Assembly: GCA_030704615.1 (NCBI GenBank)
Contig: CM060732.1
Span: 39,229,053-39,293,052, forward strand
Origin: Takakia lepidozioides
Taxonomy: Eukaryota; Streptophyta; Takakiopsida; Takakiales; Takakiaceae
DNA: 64,000 nt
Direction: 5' to 3'
Shown here one piece after another: positions 23,641-35,000 of the stretch. How positions within the stretch are numbered: position 1 is the stretch's first letter; every line of letters begins with the position of its first letter. The position numbers and the translations under genes are program-made. Below the pieces are notes generated by a model that was not told the DNA's origin, ran no database searches, and saw only the letters and a program-made list of their open reading frames with translations.

Positions 23641-25539
23641 GATCTTTGATCCGACAATGTGATTTGTATCAGCCTTTCATTGGCCATAGGAGGGCTCATG
23701 TATTCCCCTTTCATTGCCTTCATTGGATCTGCATGAGGGGTTCAGTCAAAAGGGATCGGGGGATCACGAGCAGGGGAGCACTTATCAGAGATTCGTACTT
23801 GTATCTGATTTTGTGGTGGTCCTGTTGTGGTATTGTAGTGGCCTTGCTAATGCCGTTTTGTGGATGGGTCAGGCATACGTTCCCAGGGGTGCCGGTTTTC
23901 CTTTGCCTTTGGCATGTTCGAAGGGCCTGGCTGAGGAATGCCATCGGGAAGATCAAGGATGCCCAGTTAAGAGCTGATGTCTTGCAAGGTATGGGGGACA
24001 TCATGTACAATAAAGGTGGTCCCATTGGTGACTCTTCGCAGGCCTGGGCTGTGTTTAAATTGTATGAGTTACAAACAAAGTATCCCGCAACTAAACTGTT
24101 CTTCTTGTATATCCACAAATGGTGGATCCCGTAAGTGGACATGTGGGTTGTTAGAGCTCGAAATATCCCACATGTCGGACAAGATACGAATGCTGGAATT
24201 GAAACGTACCATGCGAACCTGAAGAGGCGCTTGTCCCAAACAAGACAGAAAATGGACGGGCGTCGACTGGATTGGTTGGTCTATATCCTAACAGGTAGCC
24301 TCCTCACACACTATTGGTACATTTCGACCTTGAAAGCTGAAGGGTTCATTTGCAACTCTAGGATGGAACATTTCGTGCAAAATGCGGTGTGGATGGTTGG
24401 GCAGATACCGGAATCCAACATGGAATTGCCCGAGCACACGGGGGATCCTGTGAAGGTAAAAAGCATGTCTTCTCCAGGCACTGTATACACTATATGCAAT
24501 CGATCATCCGAGTGGGCTTGTTGTGACTGCCCTAACGCCATGGAAGGGAACCTATGCAAGTACCAAGTGAAGGTGTTCAAGATGTTGCGGCATGTACTAG
24601 AAGGTTTAATTGTCCGAACTTGTGGAACACGACTTGGGACACTCAATGGGGGCATGGCCAAGCTGCTCGACCTTGATCCCCTGTCCGTTGCGGAACCCCC
24701 ATGTGACACAGATCCCATGTGTGGCATTGATCCCCCTGTACCAGACACGGTTCCGGCTGGCAATGTCTTGGGGGAGCAGCAGCCCCGCAATGAATCGCAG
24801 GCAACTGTCATGAAGGCCATCGCAAAGGAGATGCTCGGTTTGGAAGTCTGTGTGAAAGGTAACATGGCCCTTCAGAACCATCTTTTGAGTGATCTTCATG
24901 TCACGAGAGGAAAACTAGCGCAAATGGCCACACGCATGGTTGCGGGTCTTCTCCACCCACATCTTGTAAGAAGGTTTGAACGTGTTCAGGATGGATCGGG
25001 AATGAGTTTGAAGAGAAGAAAGGATTGGGTAGAGGTTTCTATGTCACGTCTAGGATCGAAAAGAGTCTCAGCAATCCCTCCATCTTCGTCTATTTTGCAT
25101 GCACTTCATCAAGTTGGGCGTCCCAGATTGAAGGGTTGAGAGCAATCAGGTTTATGCTCTCGTGCTCCAATTCAGATTGCTAATTTCCCTGGGATTGCAT
25201 TCTCATCGAAACATTTGGTATCAAACAATTTCTCGTTATTCAAAATGGCTGAAGCTATGTTCAGTGACGCATGTGTTCTGTGATTCACAATGGAATGAAG
25301 GAGATGTGGATGATTATCCACCTTTTATTGCAATTGAGTCTGTATGCATGCATTTGCATTGATGTGCAAAACACAAATTTCAGATTTGACGGGCAAATTT
25401 CAGATTTTGCTTTGGAGTTTATTTTCAGTTTTTGTTACATGCTTATGCACCACTCGTATATGCAAGGGACGTGACCTTTCATAGTGCAAAACACGGACAT
25501 GACTTTTCACAACTTGCCCTTTCACATGCGACTTTTCAC

Positions 25540-26060
25540 CTGTGATCCCCCGATCCCCTGATTCGAAACCTGTAGTCCCTCATCCCCTCACCCCGTGGTC
25601 CCCTCATCCCCTCATCCCCCGTCCAGCTCCCGACATTCCCTCCCTGATCCCCTCATCTCCCGCCCTGTTCCCCTGGTTCCCTGATCCCGTGGTCTCCCCG
25701 CCCGCTCCCCTCGTTCCCTCATCCCCTGATCTCCCCACCCTGATCCCCCGATCTCTCGGCCGGTTCCCCTGCTTCCCTGATCCCCTGATCTCCCCAACCA
25801 TTCCCCTGGTTCCTTGGTTCCCTGATCCCCTGATTTGCCCGGCCGTTCCCCTGGTTCCCTGATCCCCTGATCTCTCCCGCCCATTCCGCTGCTTCCCTGA
25901 TCCCCGCTAACCCCTTATACAATCCCTTGTCTTCTTCATCCCCTCATCCCCCGACCGCCTGAACCTGAGCCCTTTGATCCCGCGATCCCACTGATCCCCC
26001 TGAACGCCTTCCAGGCTTCCTTATCTCCCTCATCCCCCGTTCCCCTGGCTAAGTCATCCC
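25540..26060. repeat. C-rich GATCCCC array, right arm of MULE
   Basis: CCCTGATCCCC, CCCTCATCCCC and CCCTGGTTCCC words follow one another for 500 bp, immediately after the transposase 3' end and before the right TIR. No gene is present; the open frames are compositional. Confidence 0.75.
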
Positions 26061-26069
26061 CTATGGGGA

Positions 26070-26472
26070 TCGACGGTTCGGGGGGCCGACGTTTTGGGCG
26101 GTATTGTGGGGCGTCACGTGGCCAGCGGTGGGGCGGGGGTTAGGGGTCCCGGGCGGGGGCGGGCGGGCGGACGGGCGTCGGGGGGTGAGCGGGGCGAGGG
26201 AGCAGCGGGCAGGCGGGGGCGGGGCAGCGGGCAGAGGGGTCGGAGGGGGGTGGAGATGATTTGACATGGGGCATCCAGCTCGCCGACGAGGGTGCCGGAG
26301 TGGGGGTTCCCCGGCTATACCTCGCAGGCCGTACTTGTCAGCTCACACGCTTGCCATAAAATCAAGCCACATCCATATTGGAACCGTAGAAGATGAAGAA
26401 GACTATGGCCAAAGTCGGCCACCTAACTAAGAGCCACTTCGCTACGCCCCCTTTCGAGGGTGGGCCCTATAT
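26070..26472 (-). repeat. right terminal inverted repeat of the MULE
   Basis: The reverse complement reproduces the left terminus (12708-12990), including the near-exact block around 26340-26385. The outer 75 bp (26397-26472) carries the GGGCCCACCCTCGAAAGGGGG motif with a small CCCC...GGGG hairpin. That motif is also present at 31.95, 42.27 and 62.39 kb. Confidence 0.8.
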
Positions 26473-27080
26473 TGGGAGGTTGGGTAGCGAGTGAGCACAA
26501 ATATACTGCATATTCCTAAGATGCCTTTTAAATATTCTTGAATGAAACGAAAATTGAGAAACTAAAACATTTGCGAAATTATTTTTAACTGCTTATATAA
26601 GCCCTCACAGCAACACTTAAGAAACATGATAAATATGTTAGCCTATAGGCGTGGGATTTCCTCACGCTATGCTCACCCGATACTAGGCCCTTTCCACGAT
26701 AGACTTGAGAAAAGGGCGCTGAGCCATGGATAAACTCTCACTCCCGATTAATTTTAATATTTCAATGCGAAATTGAAAGATAGATCATATAGTTTATCGT
26801 TTTGATGCAACTGCACCCTATAAATGCACCGTGCCATCAATGCCCCCCTACCTACTTCCCCTTCCCTAGAACTAACCATTCGCTTCGTTGAATTCACATA
26901 CTCTCATGACCGATACCGACCCCCCTCCACCCTAGAGAAACGACAAAAATAGACCCCCCTCCACCCTAGAGAAACGACAAAAATATGCCCCCCTCATCCT
27001 CGCCATCCGCTAGCGTGGGTGGCTCACCAGCCCCCTATCAGTTATCACAACCGGTACTAGAGGTGGAATTCATACCGCAA
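26473..27080. other. AT-rich spacer with a short tandem repeat
   Basis: No gene. Around 26921-26990 a 36-bp unit (CCCTCCACCCTAGAGAAACG followed by ACAAAAATA) is present twice in tandem. This may be old host sequence or MITE debris lying before the hAT cluster. Confidence 0.4.
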
Positions 27081-27088
27081 GTATAAAC

Positions 27089-27794
27089 CAATGTTGGGCG
27101 GGTATGACAATTTGGGCATATTGAAGGGTCCGGGTACGGCATCTTTGCTTAAAGCGGTATGGAGGCGGTTATATATAATGTAGGGGTTTGGAAATTGTGG
27201 CGGTTACAGGTTATCAATAGAAGGGTCCCAAAAGAAAAAAAGTTCCCGGTTATCAATATGACATTATCCAAGTGGAACACCACTGACCTCCCATACAACG
27301 GTTATCAATATAACCTGATTTCCAGTTATGATATATTAAGATTTTAAGAGAACCATAAAGAAAGAAAAAAGCAAAACAATTGAAGAGTCACAATTAGGAG
27401 GACCAGAAAAGGAGAAAAGAAAAAAAAAAAAAAGAAAAAGATGGGAGCAACTCCATCATTATGAGCTGAAAAATATATATATCTATATGAGCTTTGACGG
27501 TTTTGGGTTTTCCTTCCAAAAGCCTTTGACTAATAGTCCTCTCAAGACTCAAATGCGGACCCTATGAGGATGCATAATTACTACCCATGAATGCACCTTG
27601 GTTCTAGTAAAATCTCAAGGTTTTGTTCAAAAGTTGCTACCCGCCTCAAGGTCCAGACCACAACCCCTTGATAAAATTTATGGATTTGCAGGCTAGCATA
27701 TCTTCATAGTTTGGGTGGCGGGTCTCAATAGTATAGTACCCTGACTATTACCCGGCCGGGTATATATGTCGACATATATACTCGCCCAACACTG
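27089..27794. mobile_element. hAT-type non-autonomous element X (706 bp)
   Basis: Begins CAATGTTGGGCGGGTAT and ends with the inverted partner (reverse complement CAGTGTTGGGCGAGTAT). It is flanked by the exact 8-bp duplication GTATAAAC (27081-27088 and 27795-27802). Eight-bp duplications and CAGTGTTG-like ends are hallmarks of hAT transposons. No transposase frame is present, so it would depend on an autonomous relative. Confidence 0.88.
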
Positions 27795-27802
27795 GTATAA
27801 AC

Positions 27803-28283
27803 CAGTATTGGGCGGATCTTAGTTTGTTTTAGTATCCACCGGGTCCGGATACTTGACAAATTAGAGAATGATATATCCTGCGGATCTGGACATTAGAATA
27901 ATTTGCATTTTTAATATCCGCCGGTTATGCATAGTGGAAGTTTTAAAAAAATCTGTTGGATATAAATAAGTCCGAGTATTTAGATTTTAATATCCGACGG
28001 TTATAGATTAATCCGAATATAAATAATCATGATATATATATATATATATATGGGGATTGTAGCCCTAATCTAACTTTATCGAGATTTATTCGCAATTGTT
28101 TTTAAATTTTTATTTAATCATTTTAAATTATTAAAATTCTAATAACATATTAATAATAATAATTTATTTTCTTGTATCCGGTTGAGACCCGGTATTTTGG
28201 CTACATATCCGGATATCAAATAGTTGCCGGATCCGGATCCGGATACCTACTATTGATATCCTGATGACTCTATATCCGCCCTG
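27803..28283. mobile_element. hAT-type non-autonomous element Y (481 bp)
   Basis: Begins CAGTATTGGGCGGAT and ends ATCCGCCCTG, an inverted terminus lacking four bases. Both sides carry GTATAAAC (27795-27802 and 28284-28291). The interior is AT-rich with GGATCCGGAT-type subterminal words and a (TA)n run near 28030-28053. No coding capacity. Confidence 0.8.
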
Positions 28284-28893
28284 GTATAAACCAATGTTGT
28301 GCGGGTACCCGCTTAGTCGGGTTGAAACCAGCGGTTCTGGTTCCGGTTCCTGGAACCATACTGGAACCGGAACCGGAACCGGGGGAGCAGGGACGAGCCG
28401 GTTCTAGAACCGGAACCGGCGGGTGCGAGTTTTTCCAGGAACCGGGGGGGGGGGGTCGGTGGCGGTTCCGGATCCGGTTCCCGCACTAGGGTCTTTTATT
28501 TATTTTTTCCGTCCGCGATCTGTCGTCTCTCACGCGCGATCTGCTGCAGTAGCACCACTTCAACGCGGGGGAGGGAGCAGTGCAGAGCAGCGCGGGAGGA
28601 GGGATCAGATCAGCGCACCAGTACGTGGGGGAGGGAGCAGCGCGGGAAGAGGGATCTGATCTGCCCTTGCTTTAATATTTGGCTCTACTTGTGGGATTGG
28701 GTATTTACTATTTACTGTCATAAGACCAGCCCCTATTTAATGTCATAAAACTAGCCCCCCTATTTGCAGTGTTGTGCAGTTTATTATGCTCTTACATTGG
28801 TATAATTATATTACAAATTTGCATTGTATGAATGTTTAAGCGTGAATTTGGTTGGATTGGGATTAATTTGGTTCAGGGAGTGTATCCAGCCAT

Positions 28894-29560
28894 TTGCAAC
28901 ATATGGAGCCCAATATCTTTGAAGAACTGGAGAGAGGTGTTGTTCATGACACCAATGTCAACAATGCGGGAGCTATGGAAGCTTGTCATACGCTTGGAGG
29001 AGCTATATGTGCATCGTCTTCTTCATCAATTCCTCTCACTTCAGTAGTCGGTGGATCTTCCACAATATCACAGTATTCAAGCAGCTCAATGTCCGAGAAA
29101 GAGCAGTTTTCCACCCTACGCAAGCAACGTGATTTTTGGAAACCTTACAATCGCGCTTCGTCATGGGCATTTTATGCAGTTCCCAACGCGGGTCCAGTAG
29201 ATGCAATACACCCACAGTATATGAGGTGTATATTTTGTCATCCCGCTCTTCTGTTTGAAAAGATACGAGGATATATGACTAACAACAAAGACCATGGAAA
29301 CTCTGTTATTTACAAACATGTGAATCAGAAACATGGGGCTTTGGTTAGTAAATGGATTGAAATGGAAAAAGATGGGCTGGATGCTCGTAGACGAGGGCAA
29401 CAAAGGTGTGAGCAGAACCCGTGAGCAGATTCCCTTATCCGTGAGCAAATTAGTGATGCGGACCCTAAAAGCGAGGGATCAAGTGCGCCTATTGCCGTGG
29501 ACACAAACTCCACTGCAACGACGCGATCTTCTATCCATCGGACCGAAGACAGACAGGCTC
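28894..29560 (+). pseudogene. hAT transposase N-terminal part with BED zinc finger
   Basis: The open frame at 28894-29424 contains WAFYAVPNAG, YMRCIFCHPAL and NSVIYKHVNQKH, giving the C-x2-C...H-x4-H spacing of a BED DNA-binding finger. The transposase then continues in another frame to about 29560 (REQISDADPKSEGSSAPI) before meeting a TGA. Homologous decayed sequence recurs at 59.4-59.6 kb. The catalytic hAT core is absent. Confidence 0.75.
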
Positions 29561-29814
29561 CATGACGACAATGTGGCACGAATGTGCGATGAAAAACTAA
29601 AGGATAAATGTATCTGTGATGAACGTAAAAGGGAATAGATGAACATTGGATGAACGTTGGATGAGTGTCGGATGAAAAATTGCACAGTGAACCATGGATG
29701 ACTGCAATAACATGTATCATTACCGATCAGCATGCGCGCAGGGATTCATGTGTTGTCGAGTTTAAATAAGTATATTTTAATTTGGCGGAAGCTTAATTCC
29801 GGCCTAGAAGACTC

Positions 29815-30265
29815 TAGAAGACTAGCCAGATCAAGCTGGCGTCAACGCCACCTTCATCTGGCACATTCAGAGGGGAAAAACAAAAATTTTATTTATTTAT
29901 TTATTTTATTTTTATTCTTGGAAAACTTGCAAATGAACCCAGCCCTTGCTTTGCAACAAAAGACCTGGCGTTTACCCAGCATGGATTTCTGGTCACCTGG
30001 AAGAAGGACATTACAACGAATCATAAGCCGAGTAATTTATAGATGCCATTCACCCCAAATAGCACACCAAAAGACTAGCCAGATTAAGGTTGACGACACC
30101 TTAATCTGGCACATTCGGGGAAAAATAAAATAAAAATATATATTTAAAAAATGTTTTTTTTTTTTTTTTTTTTTTTTTTGGAAAACTTGCAAATGAACCC
30201 AACCCCTGCTTTGCAAGCAAAAGACCTGACGACACCTTAATCTGGCACATTCGGAGAAAAAAAAT

Positions 30266-30296
<31 letters not shown>

Positions 30297-31035
30297 TGTA
30301 TGGGAAAACTTGCAAATGAACCCAACCCCTAACGTTTATCCAGCATGGATTTCTAGTCACATGGAAGAATGACATGACAATGAATCATAAGTTATGTGGT
30401 CAGAGCAATTTGTAGATGCCATTCATCCCAAATAACACACCAGAAGGCCAACCAGATTAAGGTTTCGTTGACGACAAATCTGGCACATTCAGGGAAAATT
30501 TAAAAAATAAAATAAAATAATATATATATATTCTTGGAAAACTTGCAAATGAACCCAACCCCTGCTTTGCAAGCAAAAGACGTGGCATTTACCCAGCATG
30601 GATTTCTGGTCACATGGAAGAAGGACATGACAATGAATCATAAGTTATATTATCCGAGCAATTTGTCACCCCAAATAGCACACCAAAAGACCAGCCAGAT
30701 TAAGGTGTCGACACCTTGCACATTCGGGGAAAAATATAATAATAATAATAACATATATATATTGGGGGGAAAACTTGCAAATGAACCCAACCCTTGCTTT
30801 GCAAGCAAAAGACCTAGCATTTACCAGCATGGATTTCTGGTCACATGGAAGAATGGCATGACAACGAATTATAAGTTATGTGGTCCGAGCAATTTGTAGA
30901 TGCCATTCACCCTAAATAACATACCAGAAGACTAGCCAGATTAAGGTAGATTAAGGTTCGTTGACGACACCTTAATCTGGCACATTCGGGAAAAAAATAA
31001 AAAAATAAAAATAAAATAAAAATGAAAAACAATGA
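29815..31035 (+). repeat. hairpin minisatellite inside hAT Z
   Basis: About five to six degenerate copies of a 140-250-bp unit. Each has a short inverted repeat (AGATTAAGGT...ACCTTAATCTGGCACATTC), then an A/T-rich stretch of variable length, then AACTTGCAAATGAACCCAA and CAGCATGGATTTCTGGTCAC. Hairpins lie near 29830, 30076, 30225, 30450, 30695 and 30945. A pure T run occupies about 30152-30179. No gene. Confidence 0.75.
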
Positions 31036-31181
31036 ACCTAACTCCTGCTTTGCAAGTAAAAGACCTGGCGTTTACTGAGTGTAGTGCTCCTTTGAAATGG
31101 TGGAAATAGCACGAATCTGTATTTCCATATTTGGGGTATTTAGCACGTCTCCCCTGTTGGGCATTGTTGGGTCTCAGATTT

Positions 31182-31409
31182 GAATGTGAGAGGGTTTTTA
31201 GCATTGTAGGTGTTATTACAAATTTGTGACGTTGCAAGTTAGGTGTTCAGAACCTTGATATGATTGTGAGCATTGTCAAGAATTGGCCGAATGATGCTTG
31301 TGTTGGTTGCATGAGCTCTTCCATGAACGAGTTTTTGAACAGTGAGGAAGTCATCTTAGATGACAATGAGGAGTTGATTGCAGATGCCGAGTTGTTTGAG
31401 ATAGAATGA
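31182..31409 (+). pseudogene. hAT C-terminal dimerisation domain remnant
   Basis: Frame with ECERVFSIVGVITNL, a TGA, then RCKLGVQNLDMIVSIVKNW, continuing to a stop at 31407-31409. E-x-ERVFS-x-G-x-ITN-x-RR-x-KL is the classic hAT family C-terminal signature. One nonsense codon interrupts it. Confidence 0.8.
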
Positions 31410-31947
31410 TTTCTTTGTGTACTCTACACTACTCTACACACATTGATTTATACTCACTTACATTGTATTATATTTATTTCATAAATTTGTTTATGAGTGT
31501 TGTGTTGTTTCTTTTCAACATGGTCAAAATATTTGATATATATATATATATAAATTCAAAAACTAGAGAACCGGAAACTGGAACCGGTGGATCCTTCCCA
31601 AAAAATACCCGGAACCGGAACCGCTTCATAAAAAAGAACCGGATCTGGAACCGGAACCGCCTCTTTAAATCTACCAAGGAACCGGAACCGGCGGTTCCTT
31701 CAATATGGCAAGAACCGCACAACACTGGTATAAACGCATTACACAACAATCTTAAAATCCCTATCCCACTCCTCAAATGCTTAAAAGCCAACCACCTCAC
31801 TATGCTTCGTTCCCTCACTCTCATCATCATCCATAAGCGACAACTCGAGTCCAACCCCTCTGCGAACCAACTAAACCCTAGGCACCGCTACCCTATTTAC
31901 TACCTCCCCCTGGTTACCTGGTGTCTCTTGGACACCTTTTTTTCTTT

Positions 31948-32238
31948 ATAGGGCCCATCCCCGAAAGGGGGCAGTAGCCGTAAGGCAAAGTGACTCTTAG
32001 TCACGCCGGCTTTGGCCGGAGTCTTCTCTCTCTCCACCGTGCCTCAAAACATGTAATTCCTATGATCACGGTTTAAAATATACAACCCCCATGACCGTGG
32101 GTTATGGGTTATGCTCACCTGAGGTGCTCACGCTGGGCTCACAAGATACCAACCCCCCTTATATTGGCTCTTATATAGCCAAAGCCGGCATAGATGAGAG
32201 CCACTTCGGCCTTTCTAGGGTGGGCCCTATACTGGCTC
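31948..32238. mobile_element. MITE-like repeat with MULE-type ends (about 290 bp)
   Basis: The left edge reads ATAGGGCCCATCCCCGAAAG and the right edge ends GGGTGGGCCCTAT. The ends are imperfect inverted repeats of about 70 bp including GCCAAAGCCGG/CCGGCTTTGGC. They match the outer ends of the 13.8-kb MULE. No target duplication is certain, so this may be a small internally deleted relative. Confidence 0.6.
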
Positions 32239-32239
32239 T

Positions 32240-33380
32240 TTTATAGTTACCCCCACATGGGCCCATGTTTCTCTCTTAGAGAAGGGTTGTTCCCAAGGCC
32301 CACCCAACATGAAAAACCTGAAAATCTGGATACCGAGGCATCTTCCGTGCTCTAGATCTGTACCTTTCAAAGGCGGGAGGTACTGCGGTCTGTGAAGCTT
32401 ACTCTAAAAAGTGCAACCAAAGCACAAAACTCCATAGCATTCACCATGCCTTCATAGTCTTCCCAACGGAATGCCCACACCAAGCTAATGCTAAAGATAA
32501 ATATCTGTGTACTGATGGTCTTTCAGACAGATTTTCAGGTTCTTCATGTTTCAGTGTTATGGGTTTCGCACTAAGCATTCAGGGAAGGTCTCAGAAGCGG
32601 ATGTGAAGTGGGGGGAGTGCCTTTGTGCGGCTAAATTGCTCCCAGTATGGTATACATATCGACCACCCTAGGGTTGCTGCATGTAAGAGAGTTTGAAAGC
32701 TCTTCATAACTGGGAGATGCTTCGCAAAGGGTTTGCGTCATTTTTATGGCTGCGGTGGCATCACGCAACATTGATGCCACGGGACACGGCACCGCACCGA
32801 CTGCATCACTTGCCAACCAGGAACAGTCTGCCGTTGTACGGTGGATGTACTTGATCGCCCCAATTGAGGCAAGAGATTAGGGACTTGGAAGTTGCAGCGC
32901 AATACGTGATAGGATCACTTCCATCTTGGACTAGCAAGCTGACACGCTCTATGAAAACTGGATTTGATGTTTACTAGGGGGGCCCATATTGACGTCACGG
33001 TCTTCATGTATATCGGTACATCTGACTGCTTACATTGGAATTTTTCTTTCAGTCTTCTCTCCATGAGATCAATGGTTGGTGAAACTCTGCTTTAGATTGT
33101 TGGAATGTTCTTGATTGACTCATGAAATACACTTGTTGAATTCGCTGCCCACTCTATCTATTGCTTCAAGTTGTGTCGCCTAAAAAGCTTGCAAGAGTTG
33201 GGTGGTTTAATAAAGCTACAGTACAGTTTGCAACGAGAATTACAATTCTGTGAACGGAAAAGTGGCCAGAAACAGATAGAAAGGTATGTGTCAGGAAACC
33301 GAGACGGGAACCTTACAGGACTGACCTGAGAATCCCTTCAGTCTCCTCGATGCAAAGGAAGAATATGACCTTAAAAAGAA
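32240..33380. other. no recognisable gene
   Basis: Mixed sequence following the MITE. A minus-strand frame at 32631-32816 is short and without known motifs. Nothing repetitive was recognised. Confidence 0.35.
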
Positions 33381-33388
33381 GAATGATA

Positions 33389-34990
33389 TTAGGTCAAGCA
33401 AGAGCCCGATCGATAGGACATTGAAAACAGAAGTGAGTAGTTCATTTCCTTGGGTTTCAGAGCTGCGTAACTACATGCTTGCTCCAGTGCGCATGATACC
33501 ACCCGGAAATTCTCAAAACGGTCTGCTGGGTAGGTAGCCATGCAGGCCCCCTCGTGGGCCTTTGTGTATGGACCTTTGTGTATGGATTCATTCTTCACAT
33601 ATTGACCAAGATTGTGTAATGAAGGACTCCTTAAAATCTAAAGGAGAGTCATGAATCACCTGCAATCTAAGACGACGCTCTGCGCAACTGTGCACACTAG
33701 CCACATTCAACTTTGGGTCAGCTGCTCAACAAAGCATCTACTAACCAAGGATTCTTTCTTAACCAAATAGGTCATATCCCTCATCCTTGAAGAGCTGAAA
33801 CTCCATGATCCAGGACAATCGCCAAGCCTCGAAAGACTATCACAGCATATCCGCAGAACACCACACTCAGCATAGAACTCTGATTTTAAACAACATCCTC
33901 CAGTGCAGGACTTGAAATTCGAAGACAGACTAGCACTGTGAAAGCCTAAAAGGTGATTGCATGTTCTGGGCGAGCTCCTGTTTCTGCTCGGCATACAATT
34001 GACCTAGTGGCATCGCACGAGAAAATCTCACGGATTCTTCAGATGTAAGCACCATAACAATTATAAAAGATAGTTTTACCGCCAGAGTTGATCCAGACAT
34101 TGATCTTCTGAAAACTCTCATTGCATTCTCTTCAAGATGAGATGCTTAACAGCATATAACTTGTGCACCCTCTCTGTTACTATGACCACGAGTGAATGAC
34201 ATGTTGCAATAGAAGCAATGACAAACACCTGCTTCGGAGCCACAACTTCCTTTGAGACTCCCCGAAATGCCACTTCGTCTGCTCCGGTACAATCTCTCCT
34301 CTCAACACCAACCTTTGCTGCATCAAAAAGATTGAAGTTTTCCATCATAAAGGCATGATCTGCTTAACTCTAAAACTTCAAATCTTGAGACAGAAGTGCC
34401 CTAGAGCAAAATATCTAGGACCAAGCAAATGGCACTAACCCCTGAACAAAGCTAGCAGAAGTTTCCCCTTCAACATCCAATCGCTCTCTTTGTAGGAGCC
34501 TGTTCAAGTTCAGTGGCATACCTGCAGTAGAGGGCCAGCCGGAAGATACTGATGACCGATATTCTGATCCAGGCAGATTGGTAGCTCTGCCATAAATGCT
34601 GGTGGTAGGCAGAGAGCATGCAGGAGCCCAGCAACAATTTATGATCCTAAGCTGGCATTCAGAGTGTCACCACACCTTTGAAGGAGATTGATCAGTACTG
34701 ACATATCAATTCTATCTCAGCCAAAATTTCTAAGAGAACTGTGTGGTCCCATCAAAGGAAGCATGTACCATCTCCAACCTCTCTTATCCCCAATCAGATT
34801 TGCACGATTCCTCAATGGTACAGAACACCTAGGCCCACTGCAAATGTCTTCTGATCCTAAAGCTTCCTGGAAAGGGGCCTTTCCAGAAATCATATTAGAG
34901 AGAAACTGTCACAGGTACTTTGGATTTGTAAGAAGAATGATCATCCACTGGAGAATGGTCTTCAATGCTTGAAAACTGCCCCTGCTCTTT
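33389..34990 (-). other. possible exons of an unrecognised minus-strand gene
   Basis: Short minus-strand frames (34118-34348, 33930-34121, 33707-33994) have protein-like patches, e.g. APKQVFVIASIATCHSLVVI and MPLGQLYAEQKQELAQNMQS. I could not join them into a supported splice model or match them to a family. They lie downstream of the exostosin-like gene and could instead be its 3' flank. Confidence 0.2.
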
Positions 34991-35000
34991 GAGTGGTTGC

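Larger units (their letters stand above)
14440..25139 (+). pseudogene. MULE transposase with SWIM finger, decayed and split by a retrotransposon
   Basis: Pieces in order: an N-terminal exon at 14440-14640 (DVAIIPWSRINDFVRGEEE); a stretch from 14773 to about 15340 ending in SEEVKMWITDSIRAGLSPAK; and the first catalytic Asp in IVSSDATFGTN (15491). After a 7.5-kb gap come YTLMVFDIWLNDIPVAYII, the second Asp in FIVDDAHAEINAIR (23249-23254), CLWHVRRAW, and the catalytic Glu in AGIETYHANLKRRL (24201). A SWIM-like finger follows at about 24519-24563. Breaks: frameshifts near 14920 and 15342, TGA at 15386-15388, TAA at 24132-24134, and a Tyr codon at 24561 where SWIM needs His. The gap between catalytic blocks behaves like an intron (donor about 15521, acceptor 23079). 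A second intron probably covers about 23330-23860. The product cannot be active; related copies could still be moved in trans. Confidence 0.75.
12708..26472 (+). mobile_element. Mutator-like (MULE) TIR transposon, 13.8 kb with nested insertion
   Basis: The two ends are inverted copies of each other over more than 250 bp, and between them lie decayed pieces of a MULE transposase with a SWIM zinc finger. Without the 6.97-kb nested retrotransposon the element would be about 6.8 kb. Long stretches of the interior are C-rich arrays built on GATCCCC. The outermost bases (CATAGAGCC left, GGGCCCTAT right) match a terminal motif found in several short repeats in this window. I could not find the 8-11-bp target duplication expected for a MULE, so the outer limits are uncertain by some tens of bases. 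Confidence 0.75.
28292..31727 (+). mobile_element. hAT transposon Z (3436 bp), defective
   Basis: Ends CAATGTTGTGCGG and CCGCACAACACTG are inverted repeats, and GTATAAAC flanks it exactly (28284-28291, 31728-31735). Both subterminal zones are full of AACCGGAACCGG words (28320-28480 and 31560-31715), a typical pattern of hAT transposase binding sites. Inside are a BED zinc-finger exon and a hAT dimerisation remnant. The middle of the transposase is missing and replaced by a hairpin minisatellite. The element cannot encode a working transposase. Confidence 0.92.

Noticed and set aside
34118-34348. RCC1-like domain on the minus strand
   Set aside because: The likeness (ATCHSLVV) is a few residues only and the RCC1 glycine pattern is missing.
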